From NCBI RefSeq assembly GCF_003012935.1, contig NZ_PUDR01000014.1:1-64000 (forward strand): DNA of 64,000 bases. Reading direction: 5' to 3'. Shown piece after piece: positions 16,133 to 24,516 of this stretch (positions are counted from its first letter, which is position 1; each line of letters starts with the position of its first letter). Both the position numbers and the translations under genes were made by a program. This stretch comes from Pannonibacter carbonis (GTDB lineage: Bacteria; Pseudomonadota; Alphaproteobacteria; Rhizobiales; Stappiaceae). The notes under the pieces are model-generated. The model was not told where the DNA came from. It made no database searches and was given only the letters and a program-made list of their open reading frames with translations.

Positions 16133-16429
16133 TCAGCCCTCGCCAGCGCCGCTCGCAGGCGCCCCAGTCTCGACCTTCGCGGGCGAAGCGCCGGGCTCGC
16201 CGGCTTCACCGCCCATTTTCTTTCCGGTCGCCTTACCGCCCTTCCCACGAAACCGGCCGGCGAGTTCCTCGAAAGCGGCCTGCAGATCGCTTTCCTCGAT
16301 CTCGATCTCGCCGAGACCGGCCTTCAGGGCGATGCGCCCGATGCGCTCGGCCTCCCGCGTCTCGGCAGCCTTGAGCTGATCCTGGAGGCGAGCGATTTCC
16401 TCGCGGATTCTCGATGACGGCTTCTTCAT
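16133..16429 (-). CDS. traC: TraC, conjugal transfer accessory protein
   Basis: 98 aa starting [20 protein letters not shown]. The N-terminal coiled coil ([20 protein letters not shown]) and basic Gly-rich centre ([17 protein letters not shown]) match Ti-type TraC, a relaxosome accessory protein. It is the first gene of the leftward traCDG operon and diverges from traA across the oriT region. The C-terminus is Ala/Gly-rich and probably disordered. Confidence 0.85.
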   Translation of the reverse strand: MKKPSSRIREEIARLQDQLKAAETREAERIGRIALKAGLGEIEIEESDLQAAFEELAGRFRGKGGKATGKKMGGEAGEPGASPAKVETGAPASGAGEG

Positions 16430-16486
16430 TCCGGTTGGGTCTCCATGCGGTGTCCGGTTCGGCGGATTGCATGGAGAATCGTGGAA

Positions 16487-16533
16487 GTCGCCGAGGTGGG
16501 CGACTAATAAAATAGCTAGTCGGCAGAGCCGAC
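16487..16533. promoter_or_regulatory. Two adjacent inverted repeats in the traC-traA gap
   Basis: GTCGCC-GAGGTG-GGCGAC (16487-16504) and GTCGGC-AGA-GCCGAC (16519-16533) flank an AT-rich AATAAAATAGCTAG. They may be accessory relaxosome-binding sites or part of the divergent tra promoters. No clear Ti-type tra box was found here. Confidence 0.45.
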
Positions 16534-16570
16534 GCCGCTTGAGATCATCCCGGCCGTTCCGAAGGAATGG

Positions 16571-16612
16571 TCCAAGGGCGCAGTAATACGTCGCTGTCGC
16601 GACGCCCTGCGT
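16571..16612 (+). other. oriT: Origin of transfer (oriT), Ti/pRL type
   Basis: The segment CCAAGGGCGCAGTAATACGT followed by CGCTGTCGCGACGCCCTGCG resembles the conserved nic-region core of Ti and rhizobial plasmids (CCAAGGGCGCAATTATACGT then CGCTG.CGCGACGCC), recalled from memory. It holds the short dyad GTCGC-TGTC-GCGAC. It lies exactly where oriT is expected, between divergent traC and traA. Confidence 0.75.
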
Positions 16613-16706
16613 CACCCCGGCCCACGGCCTGCCGATCTGGCGGGGCCGTGGCCGCCGCTCCCGACGAACATGGTTGCCTCAAAGTTGTTCGGGAGCCCGC
16701 GCCGCC

Positions 16707-19700
16707 TTGGCCATCACGCATTTTACGCCCCAGCTCATCTCGCGCGGCTCCGGCCGCAGCGCCGTGCTGTCGGCCGCGTATCGCCATTGCGCCAGGATGG
16801 AGCACGAGGCCGAGGGTCGGACGGTCGACTATTCGGCCAAGCGCGGGCTCCGGCATGAGGAGTTCCTGCTGCCGGCCGCCGCGCCGGATTGGGCACGCGC
16901 GCTGATCGCTGACCGCTCGGTGGCGGGTGCCTCTGAGGTGTTCTGGAACGCAGTCGAGGCCTTCGAGAAGCGTTCCGATGCGCAGCTCGCCAAGGAGTTC
17001 ATCATCGCGCTGCCGGTCGAGCTTACCGTCGACCAGAACATCGCCCTCGTGAGGGAGTTCATTGGGACACAGGTGTTGGCGCGCGGGCAGGTTGCCGACT
17101 GGGTGTTCCATGACGAGCCGGGCAACCCGCATATCCATTTGATGACCACCTTGCGGCCTCTGACCGAGGACGGGTTCGGATCGAAGAAGGTGGCGGTCGT
17201 CGGCGAGGACGGCCAGCCTCTCCGCAACGAGGCCGGCAAGATCGTCTATCGGCTCTGGTCCGGCGAGAAGGCCGAGTTCCTCGAGCAGCGCGAGGGCTGG
17301 CTCGGTCTCCAGAACAAACATCTGGCGCTGGCCGGTCTCGATATCCGCGTCGATGGCCGCTCCTACACCGAGCGCGGCATCGATCTCGTTCCAACGACCC
17401 ATCTCGGCGTGGCGGCGAAGGCGATTGACCGGAAGAAGGAGACGGCCGGGTGGTCGCCGAAATTGGAGCGGGTCGAGCTCCATGAGGAGCGGCGTGCCGA
17501 GAACCGCGCGCGCATCCTGCGCCGACCGGAGATCGTGCTTGATCTCGTGACGCGGGAGATGAGCGTCTTCACCGAGCGCGACATCGCCAAGGTGCTGCAT
17601 CGCTATGTCGACGATGCCGGAACGTTCCAGGCGCTCCTTGCGCGCATTCTTCAGAGCCCGGATGTGCTCAGGCTGGAGAAGGAGCGCATCGAGCTGGCGA
17701 CCGGGGCGCGCGCGGCGGCGAAGTACACCACGCGCGAGCTGATCAAGCTCGAAGCCGAGATGGTCAATCGTGCCATGTGGCTCGCCGGCCGATCTTCGCA
17801 TGGTGTCCAGGAGAATGTGCTGACGGCGACGTTCGAGCGCCATGCCCGGCTGTCGGAAGAGCAGCGCGTGGCCGTCGCCCATGCCGCTGGCGAGGGGCGG
17901 CTGGCGGCCGTGGTTGGGCGCGCCGGCGCCGGCAAGACCACCATGATGAAGGCGGCCCGCGAGGTCTGGGAAGCGACTGGCTACCGCGTCGTCGGTGCAG
18001 CGCTCGCCGGCAAGGCCGCCGAGGGCCTGGAGAAGGAGGCCGGCATCGCCTCCCGCACGCTCGCCTCATGGGAGCTCGCATGGTCGAAGGGCCGCGATCA
18101 GATCGACGACAGATGCGTGTTCGTGCTCGACGAAGCCGGCATGGTTTCGTCGCGGCAGATGGCGCTATTCGTTGAGACGGTGGTGAAGGCCGGTGCCAAG
18201 CTGGTGCTCGTCGGCGATCCCGACCAGTTGCAGCCGATCGAGGCCGGTGCCGCGTTCCGCGCCATTGTCGAGCGTACCGGCTATGCCGAGCTCGAAACGA
18301 TCTATCGTCAGCGCGAGCAATGGATGCGCGACGCCTCGCTCGATCTGGCGCGTGGCAATGTCGCCGCGGCGCTGAAGGCCTATGAAGCGAACGGCAAGCT
18401 ACAGCCGCGCAAGTTCAAGGCCGAGGCGGTCGAGGCACTCATCGAGGACTGGAACCGCGATTACGATCCGGCGAAGTCGACGCTGATCCTCGCCCATCTC
18501 CGCCGCGATGTCCGTGCCCTCAATGATATGGCGCGGGCGAAGCTGGTCGAGCGCGGCATCGTCGGTGAGGGCGATGCCTTCCGCACTGAAGACGGCGTCC
18601 GCCGTTTCGCCGCCGGCGATCAGATCGTGTTCCTGAAGAACGAGGGCTCGCTCGGGGTCAAGAATGGCGTGATCGGTCATGTCGTCGAGGCGCGCGAGGG
18701 CTGGCTTGCGGCGATGGTCGGCGAGGGCGAGCATCGTCGCCGCGTCGAGGTCGACCAACGCTTCTACGCCAATGTCGATCATGGCTATGCGACGACGATC
18801 CACAAATCGCAAGGCGCGACCGTCGACCGCGTCAAGGTCCTCGCCACGCTCTCGCTGGACCGGCACCTGTCCTATGTCGCGCTGACCCGTCATCGCGAGG
18901 ATGTCGGCCTCTACTACGGCGCGATTTCGTTCCGGAAGGCGGGCGGCCTGACGCAGATCCTGTCGCAGCGCCGCGCCAAGGAAACCACGCTCGACTACCG
19001 GAACTCGTCGCTCTATCGCGCCGCGTTGCGCTTCGCGGATTCGCGCGGGCTTCATCTTGTCCGCGTCGCCCGCACGCTCGTCGGCGACAAGCTGCGCTGG
19101 ACCGCCCGGCAGAAGCAAAAGCTCACCGATCTTGGCGCCCGGCTCGTCGCGCTCGGCAGCAGGCTCGGACTCGGCGCCTCTTCAAAACAGACCGCCCCGG
19201 AAACGCAGAAGGAGGCCAAGCCCATGGTCGCGGGCGTCACCACATTCGCTAAATCCATCGATCAGTCCGTCGAGGACAAGCTCGCCGCGGATCCCGCGCT
19301 CAAGAAGCAGTGGGAGGAGGTCTCGAGCCGCTTCCACTTCGTCTTCGCCAATCCAGAAGCCGCCTTCCGCAAGGTCGATGTCGACGCCATGATGACGAGC
19401 GCCGAAATCGCGACATCCACCCTCGCGACGCTCAAGGATAGGCCGGACAGCTTCGGCGCGCTGAAGGGCAAGACCGGCCTCCTGGCCAGCCGCGCAGACA
19501 AGGACGATCGCGAGCGGGCAAACCTCAATGCGCCGGCGCTCGCCCGTGATCTGGAGCGCTATCTGCGCCTGCGCGCCGAGGCCGAACACAAGCATGAGAG
19601 CGAGGAGCGCGCGGCGCGCATCAAGGTCGCGGTCGACATCCCGGCGCTGTCGCCCATCGCCAGGCAGACCTTGGAGAAAGTCCGCGACGCCATCGACCGA

Positions 19701-20015
19701 AACGATCTTCCGGCCGCCCTCGCATTCTCCCTTGAGGACAAGATGGTGAAGGCCGAGCTCGAAGGTTTCGCCCGGGCCGTCTCCGAGCGGTTCGGCGAGC
19801 GCTCCATGCTCGCCAATGCCGCGAAGACGCCGGACGGTCCGGCCTTCGAGAAGCTCGCCGCAGGTATGAACGCGGGCCAGCGTGAAGAGCTCAAAGCCGC
19901 ATGGCCGGCAATGCGGACGGCACAGCAACTCTCCGCCCGGCAGCGCACGGCTGAGGCGCTGAAGCAGGCCGAGACGATGGGGCAGTCGCAGCGGCAGGGG
20001 TTGTCGCTGAAATGA
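16707..20015 (+). CDS. traA: TraA, relaxase-helicase
   Basis: 1102 aa. The N-terminal MOBQ relaxase has the catalytic Tyr in SAAYRHCARM (Tyr25) and the metal-binding HDEPGNPHIHLMTT motif near residues 135-147. A RecD/TraI-like helicase follows, with Walker A GRAGAGKTT at about 404, Walker B FVLDEAGMVSSRQ, and LVGDPDQLQPIEAGAAF. A C-terminal domain ends at ARQRTAEALKQAETMGQ. It nicks oriT at 16571-16612 and unwinds the transferred strand. The start is taken as TTG at 16707 (reading MAITHFTPQLISRG, the standard family start) rather than the upstream TTG at 16674. It overlaps traF by 4 nt. Confidence 0.95.
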   Translation: MAITHFTPQLISRGSGRSAVLSAAYRHCARMEHEAEGRTVDYSAKRGLRHEEFLLPAAAPDWARALIADRSVAGASEVFWNAVEAFEKRSDAQLAKEFIIALPVELTVDQNIALVREFIGTQVLARGQVADWVFHDEPGNPHIHLMTTLRPLTEDGFGSKKVAVVGEDGQPLRNEAGKIVYRLWSGEKAEFLEQREGWLGLQNKHLALAGLDIRVDGRSYTERGIDLVPTTHLGVAAKAIDRKKETAGWSPKLERVELHEERRAENRARILRRPEIVLDLVTREMSVFTERDIAKVLHRYVDDAGTFQALLARILQSPDVLRLEKERIELATGARAAAKYTTRELIKLEAEMVNRAMWLAGRSSHGVQENVLTATFERHARLSEEQRVAVAHAAGEGRLAAVVGRAGAGKTTMMKAAREVWEATGYRVVGAALAGKAAEGLEKEAGIASRTLASWELAWSKGRDQIDDRCVFVLDEAGMVSSRQMALFVETVVKAGAKLVLVGDPDQLQPIEAGAAFRAIVERTGYAELETIYRQREQWMRDASLDLARGNVAAALKAYEANGKLQPRKFKAEAVEALIEDWNRDYDPAKSTLILAHLRRDVRALNDMARAKLVERGIVGEGDAFRTEDGVRRFAAGDQIVFLKNEGSLGVKNGVIGHVVEAREGWLAAMVGEGEHRRRVEVDQRFYANVDHGYATTIHKSQGATVDRVKVLATLSLDRHLSYVALTRHREDVGLYYGAISFRKAGGLTQILSQRRAKETTLDYRNSSLYRAALRFADSRGLHLVRVARTLVGDKLRWTARQKQKLTDLGARLVALGSRLGLGASSKQTAPETQKEAKPMVAGVTTFAKSIDQSVEDKLAADPALKKQWEEVSSRFHFVFANPEAAFRKVDVDAMMTSAEIATSTLATLKDRPDSFGALKGKTGLLASRADKDDRERANLNAPALARDLERYLRLRAEAEHKHESEERAARIKVAVDIPALSPIARQTLEKVRDAIDRNDLPAALAFSLEDKMVKAELEGFARAVSERFGERSMLANAAKTPDGPAFEKLAAGMNAGQREELKAAWPAMRTAQQLSARQRTAEALKQAETMGQSQRQGLSLK

Positions 20016-20593
20016 TGGTTGGTGTGCGAGCCGATGCTGATAAGGCGGCCGGAAGGAAAGACGAGACGCGCCGCCGCGCGCTGGCGATCCCGGCTGGTGG
20101 TGCGATCGGTATTGCCTTGATCGCCGGCCTGGGCTGGCTCGGCGGATTGCGGATCAACTTGACGCCGAGCGAGCCGCTCGGGCTCTGGCGGAGCGTCCCA
20201 CTCGATCGGCCCGTCGCTGTCGGCGATCTCGTTTTCGTCTGCCCGCCGCCGGGACCGATCACCGATTTCGGCCTCGAGCGCGGATATTTCCGGTGGGGAT
20301 CATGCCCGGCCGGCGTCGCGCCGCTCATCAAGACCGTCGTCGCGCTTGCAGGGGCTCGCATCGATGTAGGCGCCGAGGTCGCGATCGACGGCGTTGCGTT
20401 TTCCCGATCCCAGACCAGCGACCGAGACGGGGCCGGTCGGCCCCTTACGACCTGGCCTGGCGGCATCGTGCCGGCGGGTCAGATCTTCCTCCATTCTCCC
20501 TTCGCAGGTTCCTATGACTCCCGCTACTTCGGGCCGGTCCCGCTCACTGGCCTTCTTGGCCTTGCGCGGCCGCTTCTCACGATCGATCCCTGA
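20012..20593 (+). CDS. traF: TraF, conjugal transfer S26-family peptidase
   Basis: 193 aa. One N-terminal membrane segment (IPAGGAIGIALIAGLGWLGG) is followed by TPSEPLGLWR, which holds the catalytic Ser, and PLIKTVVALAG, which holds the catalytic Lys, as in RP4 TraF. In RP4 it processes and cyclises the TrbC pilin, which here is encoded at 34166-34567. ATG overlaps the traA stop. The 3' end overlaps traB by 80 nt. Confidence 0.92.
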   Translation: MMVGVRADADKAAGRKDETRRRALAIPAGGAIGIALIAGLGWLGGLRINLTPSEPLGLWRSVPLDRPVAVGDLVFVCPPPGPITDFGLERGYFRWGSCPAGVAPLIKTVVALAGARIDVGAEVAIDGVAFSRSQTSDRDGAGRPLTTWPGGIVPAGQIFLHSPFAGSYDSRYFGPVPLTGLLGLARPLLTIDP

Positions 20594-21749
20594 TCGCCGC
20601 CGCACTCTTTTCCTCGTGACCGGGGCTGCCGCAACCGGCTGGATCGGGTGGTCTGGTCATGTTCTGACCCTGCCGCTCACCATGCTGTTCCCGGCACTGT
20701 GGGCCTGGGCGCCAAACCGTGCCGCGGCCGCCGCAGTTGCAGTGGCCTATTTTTTGGCGGCGGCGCGCGGCCTGCCAGAAAGCGTCGCCACCTTCTTCGG
20801 CACCACGGTGTGGGCAGGTATCCTGCTATGGCTCGTGGCCTCGCTGTCTTTTGTCGTGGTGCATACCGCGTTCTGGACAGCGCGGCCGGGATGGACACGG
20901 GCGCTCCGCTATCTGGCGGCGGCCGGACTGATGGCGATCCCGCCCTTCGGCATCGTCGGCTGGGCGCATCCGGTGACGGCTGCCGGCGTTCTCTTTCCCG
21001 CTTGGGGATGGTGGGGACTGTTAGCGACGACAGTCAGCCTTGCCCTCGTGTCGACGAGGTTCTGGCTAGCCGCCACCATAGCCTTGGGAGGCTTCTGGAT
21101 TTGGTCCGCCGCAAGCTGGACGGAGCCGATGCTACCGAAACGATGGAAGGGTGTCGACACGGAGCTGGGCGTGGCGCTCGGGCGCGACAATGCCCTGCAA
21201 CGACATCGCCAGCTGGCCGGCATGGTGCGGACCCGGGCGCTGGAAGGAGCGCCGGTCGTCGTATTGCCCGAGAGCGCGCTCGGTCCGCTGACGCCGACTG
21301 TAGTGAGCTTCTGGGCCGACGCACTTGCCGACCTCGATGTCACCGTTGTCGCCGGCGCGGCGGTGATCGGCTCGGGAGGGTACGACAATGTCATGGTCGA
21401 GCTCCGTTCGGCGAGCGCGATGATCCGCTATCGCGCGCGCATGCCGGTTCCAGTTTCGATGTGGCAGCCGTGGCGGGCCTGGTTCGGGGACAGTGGCGGC
21501 GCGCGCGCCACCTTTTTTGCCGATCCCGTCGTGGAGATCGCCGGGCGCCGTGTCGCGCCGCTGATCTGCTACGAGCAGCTTCTGGTGTGGCCGATCCTGC
21601 AGTCGGCGCTGTATCGGCCCGATGCGATTGTCGCCATCGCGAATGCTTGGTGGGCCACCGGCACCTCCGTACCGGCGATCCAGACAGCCAGCGTTACCGC
21701 ATGGTCGCGTCTGTTTGGAGCCTCTCTCGTCACATCCTTCAACCGCTGA
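20514..21749 (+). CDS. traB: TraB, conjugal transfer protein with nitrilase-like domain
   Basis: About 411 aa from ATG 20514. Five or more membrane segments (ATGWIGWSGHVLTLPLTMLF onward) are followed by a carbon-nitrogen hydrolase domain: LPESALGPL (Glu), YRARMPVPVSMWQPW and LICYEQLLVWP (Cys). The layout resembles apolipoprotein N-acyltransferase. TraB of Ti-type plasmids improves transfer efficiency; its chemistry is not known. The start inside traF is uncertain: a GTG near 20615 would avoid the overlap, and the reading stays open upstream to 20394. Confidence 0.85.
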   Translation: MTPATSGRSRSLAFLALRGRFSRSIPDRRRTLFLVTGAAATGWIGWSGHVLTLPLTMLFPALWAWAPNRAAAAAVAVAYFLAAARGLPESVATFFGTTVWAGILLWLVASLSFVVVHTAFWTARPGWTRALRYLAAAGLMAIPPFGIVGWAHPVTAAGVLFPAWGWWGLLATTVSLALVSTRFWLAATIALGGFWIWSAASWTEPMLPKRWKGVDTELGVALGRDNALQRHRQLAGMVRTRALEGAPVVVLPESALGPLTPTVVSFWADALADLDVTVVAGAAVIGSGGYDNVMVELRSASAMIRYRARMPVPVSMWQPWRAWFGDSGGARATFFADPVVEIAGRRVAPLICYEQLLVWPILQSALYRPDAIVAIANAWWATGTSVPAIQTASVTAWSRLFGASLVTSFNR

Positions 21750-21764
21750 GCAGGGAGCTCGCTT

Positions 21765-22367
21765 ATGGCATTCGATGCAGATCTCCTCCGAACGTGCGCC
21801 GACCCTTCCCTTAAGCCGGCGATCGTCGAGCAATTCGTCAAGCAGGCGGGATCGCCCGATCCGCTCGCGGTGACCGTCCGAAGCGGCAGTCGCGTGATCC
21901 TCGTGCCACCTTTGAAAACGCCTGAGCAAGCTCTAGAGGTCGTCCGAGAGCATCTTGGAAAGTCCGTCGTTCGGGTCGGTATCACGCAGTATCCGGCCGG
22001 CGTTGGCATCCGCGATGTGTCTGAGCTTTCGCCGCAGCTGCTGCAACCTTGCGACAATATTCGTATGGGAACAGCACTGTTCGGAAAGGTCTGGCGGGTC
22101 GTGCTGAAATGGTACGGCAATCCGACGGCCGAAGACGTCATGACGCAGGTGCTCGACGACGCGCTCCATGCCTGGAAGACGGGGCAGTTCGAGGGGACGG
22201 CGGTTTTTACCGCGCCCGATCCGGGGGAGACCAAAGCCATCGCCCCGAAACTCGAAGACGCACCCCAATCTGCGCCTGTAGCGGAGCCACAGGAAACACC
22301 GGCGGACGATCCGAGCAAGTCAGGGATCCGCATCGACTTGTCGGGGATCGGAGGAAGGGCACCATAG
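21765..22367 (+). CDS. traH: TraH, conjugal transfer protein
   Basis: 200 aa starting MAFDADLLRTCADPSLKPAI after GCAGGGAGCTCGCTT. It matches the rhizobial TraH family (VTVRSGSRVILVPPLKTPEQ, ITQYPAGVGI). The C-terminal third is Pro/Glu-rich and likely disordered, ending IRIDLSGIGGRAP. It is last in traA-F-B-H. Function in transfer is minor or undetermined in the studied plasmids. Confidence 0.85.
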   Translation: MAFDADLLRTCADPSLKPAIVEQFVKQAGSPDPLAVTVRSGSRVILVPPLKTPEQALEVVREHLGKSVVRVGITQYPAGVGIRDVSELSPQLLQPCDNIRMGTALFGKVWRVVLKWYGNPTAEDVMTQVLDDALHAWKTGQFEGTAVFTAPDPGETKAIAPKLEDAPQSAPVAEPQETPADDPSKSGIRIDLSGIGGRAP

Positions 22368-22388
22368 CGAATCCGCCGACGAGCTAGG

Positions 22389-23438
22389 CTATTCGACGAT
22401 GATGTCGCGCGTCAACAATTCGGTTTCTGAAAAACACAGGCTAGATAGATCGATCGAAACATAGATCTTCAGCCGGGCATGCGTGCGCGACGTCGTTTCT
22501 AGCTCCGTCGGGACAATGTCGTCATCCTTGTCGCGCAGTTCCTCTTGATCGAGGTAGCGCACTTTCGCATCGAGGACCGCGTTAGCTTGCAGAATCAGTC
22601 CGATTCGGTTGCCATCGAAAGCCGCCACGGCGTAGTCGTCGACGCTGATGATCTCTTCGAGCGCGGCTGACGGTACGCTGCCCTCGGTGAGCGACCCAAA
22701 ATAGGTGAAGTCCACGAAATCAAGGTCGCTCTCAATCGCCAGGACGAGTTGCTCGTCAAAACCGGGGGCGGCCAATACCTCATCCGCAATCGTCTCGACA
22801 TCTGTTCCGCTGCTCGCAGTTGCTGATGCGAGAACCTCGTCCAGAGCTTGCAACGGCAGGAGTGTGTCGTGACTCTCCGCGGCTTGGCGAAGCGCCACGT
22901 CCCCGCTGACCACATACATGGAGATATCATTGTTCTTGCAGTAGCGGGCGAGGCCTTCGATCACGAAGGCATCGGGAAACTCCTTGCTGCCTCTCTGCTC
23001 GAAGGGGGCCTGGCCTGCGAAATATCGCTCGAACACGATGCGGGCGGGGATCTCGAGCGCGGAGACCGAATGCCCGCGCAGGCGTTTGATCAATATCTCG
23101 ACGAAGCCCGCCCACGCGGAGTCGGCCAGGGCCACGCCGTCGATGTCCTTCATCGCGTCGTTTGCCTGTCCGGCAATTTGCGAGATGCGGTTGAAATCGC
23201 GGGCTAGGCGCTTCGCATCGGCCGCTTTGGACAAGATCTCCTCGGTGAGCTGGCGCCGGATTTCGGACAGGGTGATGTCGGTGAAGTGCAGGACGATGCG
23301 GCCTGCTTCGATCTCCCCGCGGAGCAAGGCGAACTGCGTGTTGGAAATGTTGAAGCCGGCACGGCGATAGACCTCCGTGTCGAGGAAGACATGACGCGTC
23401 CGTAGCGGCTCCGTGGGTTTGCGTGTGGGCTTGGTCAT
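22389..23438 (-). CDS. PIN-domain protein (DUF4935 type)
   Basis: 349 aa starting MTKPTRKPTEPLRTRHVFLD. The N-terminal PIN fold shows HVFLDTEVYRR (first Asp, about residue 20), TLSEIRRQL (Glu), KEFPDAFVIEGL (Asp) and YVVSGDVALRQ (Asp), a complete acidic set for an RNase. The C-terminal half (residues about 200-349) has no known motif. The start overlaps the vapC stop by 4 nt (ATGA), so it is in the vapB-vapC transcript. DUF4935 proteins are found as toxins or effectors in defence islands. Whether it is neutralised by a partner is unclear. Confidence 0.8.
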   Translation of the reverse strand: MTKPTRKPTEPLRTRHVFLDTEVYRRAGFNISNTQFALLRGEIEAGRIVLHFTDITLSEIRRQLTEEILSKAADAKRLARDFNRISQIAGQANDAMKDIDGVALADSAWAGFVEILIKRLRGHSVSALEIPARIVFERYFAGQAPFEQRGSKEFPDAFVIEGLARYCKNNDISMYVVSGDVALRQAAESHDTLLPLQALDEVLASATASSGTDVETIADEVLAAPGFDEQLVLAIESDLDFVDFTYFGSLTEGSVPSAALEEIISVDDYAVAAFDGNRIGLILQANAVLDAKVRYLDQEELRDKDDDIVPTELETTSRTHARLKIYVSIDLSSLCFSETELLTRDIIVE

Positions 23439-23818
23439 GGCGTCTGAATGTCGGTCTGGTTGAAGTGATTCCCGCAAAACAGGAGGGGCTCGCCGGTGGC
23501 CTCGGCGAGGACATAGGCGAAGCAGTCGCCATAGTTCAGGCCCGCCTTGTGCCGCCCCTTGCCGAAATCGAGGAACGCCTGCCGGGCAAGCTCGCCATGC
23601 TCTTCCGTCACCGGCTTGATAGTGATGCCGGCGCGGCGGATGAAGGCTTCGGCCTGCCGCATGCCGTCGGGGCCGAGCTGTCTTTCGATCACCATCGACA
23701 GCTCGAAATAGTTCGCCACACTCATGCGGCTGATATCGGCGTCCTGAAGGTTTGCAAAGAACTCCGCTTCTTTTTCGCGGTATAGCACCGCGACCATGGC
23801 GGAAGTATCGATGATCAC
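23435..23818 (-). CDS. vapC: VapC-family PIN toxin, possibly impaired
   Basis: 127 aa from a GTG at 23818 that overlaps the vapB remnant's stop. Motifs are MIIDTSAMVAVLYRE (Asp4), YFELSMVIE (Glu), LNYGDCFAYVLA (Asp) and LLFCGNHFNQTDI. In most VapC proteins the last motif is GNDF or GDDF; here the acidic residue is His, which may weaken metal binding. VapC toxins cleave tRNA or rRNA. The reading frame is intact although the antitoxin gene is broken. Confidence 0.88.
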   Translation of the reverse strand: MIIDTSAMVAVLYREKEAEFFANLQDADISRMSVANYFELSMVIERQLGPDGMRQAEAFIRRAGITIKPVTEEHGELARQAFLDFGKGRHKAGLNYGDCFAYVLAEATGEPLLFCGNHFNQTDIQTP

Positions 23819-24063
23819 TTTGGCAGGCCGTCTTTACCATAGAGAGGATCGGCGTGGTCGGCACACGGACGCCTTACATGTGCCGCGGCGCGATCGGCGA
23901 TCGTCAGCAATTCCTTCACGCTCGCTCTGCCCCTCCACGTTCGATCTGAGCATGGCGATCACGCAAGGCCTGGGTTACGATATGGGTCATGCTTTCGCCA
24001 GTTGATGGGGGCGATGCTCTGAGCCCATCGGTGGGCCTCCGGATCCTTGATGTTGAGGCCCAT
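23815..24063 (-). pseudogene. vapB: VapB-family antitoxin, broken by two frameshifts
   Basis: Three consecutive frames read leftward reconstruct one VapB. Frame 1, from ATG 24063: MGLNIKDPEAHRWAQSIA. Frame 2, from about 24002: TGESMTHIVTQALRDRHAQI, then ER. Frame 3, from about 23938: RGRASVKELLTIADRAAAHV, ending YGKDGLPK and TGA at 23815-23817. The opening xLNIKDPEAxRLA, the TGES(M/I)T element and the closing LYGxDGLPK are standard for VapB antitoxins paired with this VapC type. Each junction needs a single-base correction. The 4-nt GTGA overlap with vapC is retained. Without a normal VapB the operon should lose autoregulation and neutralisation. Confidence 0.8.
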
Positions 24064-24318
24064 GGCCGCGATTGTTTCTATAAAAAACAACAGCCCTCTG
24101 CGACTCTATCAAGCGGCGTCGTAGTGGACAAGATCAGCCCCAAAGTGTGTGTGGCGCGACCCCCTTAGATTGGATGGCATAGACGCGATGAAAGGCCACC
24201 AAAATGCAAGTTCGTGCCGTCACTTGAGAGCAGCTTTTTAGTCAAAATGCACGCGTTGTGATCTGGCGCGAACGACCACTTGCTTCTATGAAAGTCGCAA
24301 GGTGGTACGCGCCGCCTC

Positions 24319-24460
24319 GGGGCTTAGAATCCCCTGATGAACGGTTGGTGCCGGCCGTAACGGCACCGAATCCTCTGACCTTGCGGCCGGGGGCTTGCGA
24401 CGTATGTCCAGGCTTCCAGCTAAAGGTCGTAGGGCCGTTTCATCACGGATTCTAACCCCC
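24319..24460. repeat. Long imperfect inverted repeat upstream of traM
   Basis: GGGGCTTAGAATCCCCTGAT then GAACGG (24319-24344) is matched on the other strand by the complement of 24435-24460 (GGGGGTTAGAATCCGTGATG then AAACGG). The arms share TTAGAATCC and TGATGAA and enclose about 90 bp with a further hairpin GGTGCCG...CGGCACC (24347-24367). No transposase remnant is seen. It could be a structured RNA, an operator array or the ends of a small mobile cassette. Confidence 0.5.
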
Positions 24461-24516
24461 GGCTTGGGGTCATGGGATGTTTGTTGGCGGGGGCGCACCG
24501 CGGACACCAAGCGCAG

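Noticed and set aside
16545-17882. Long frame antisense to the traA relaxase domain
   Set aside because: traA motifs are intact on the other strand; the antisense product shows only His/Arg/Leu-rich shadow composition.
24258-24455. Short frames in the traM upstream region
   Set aside because: They overlap the inverted-repeat element, lack ribosome binding sites and resemble no family.
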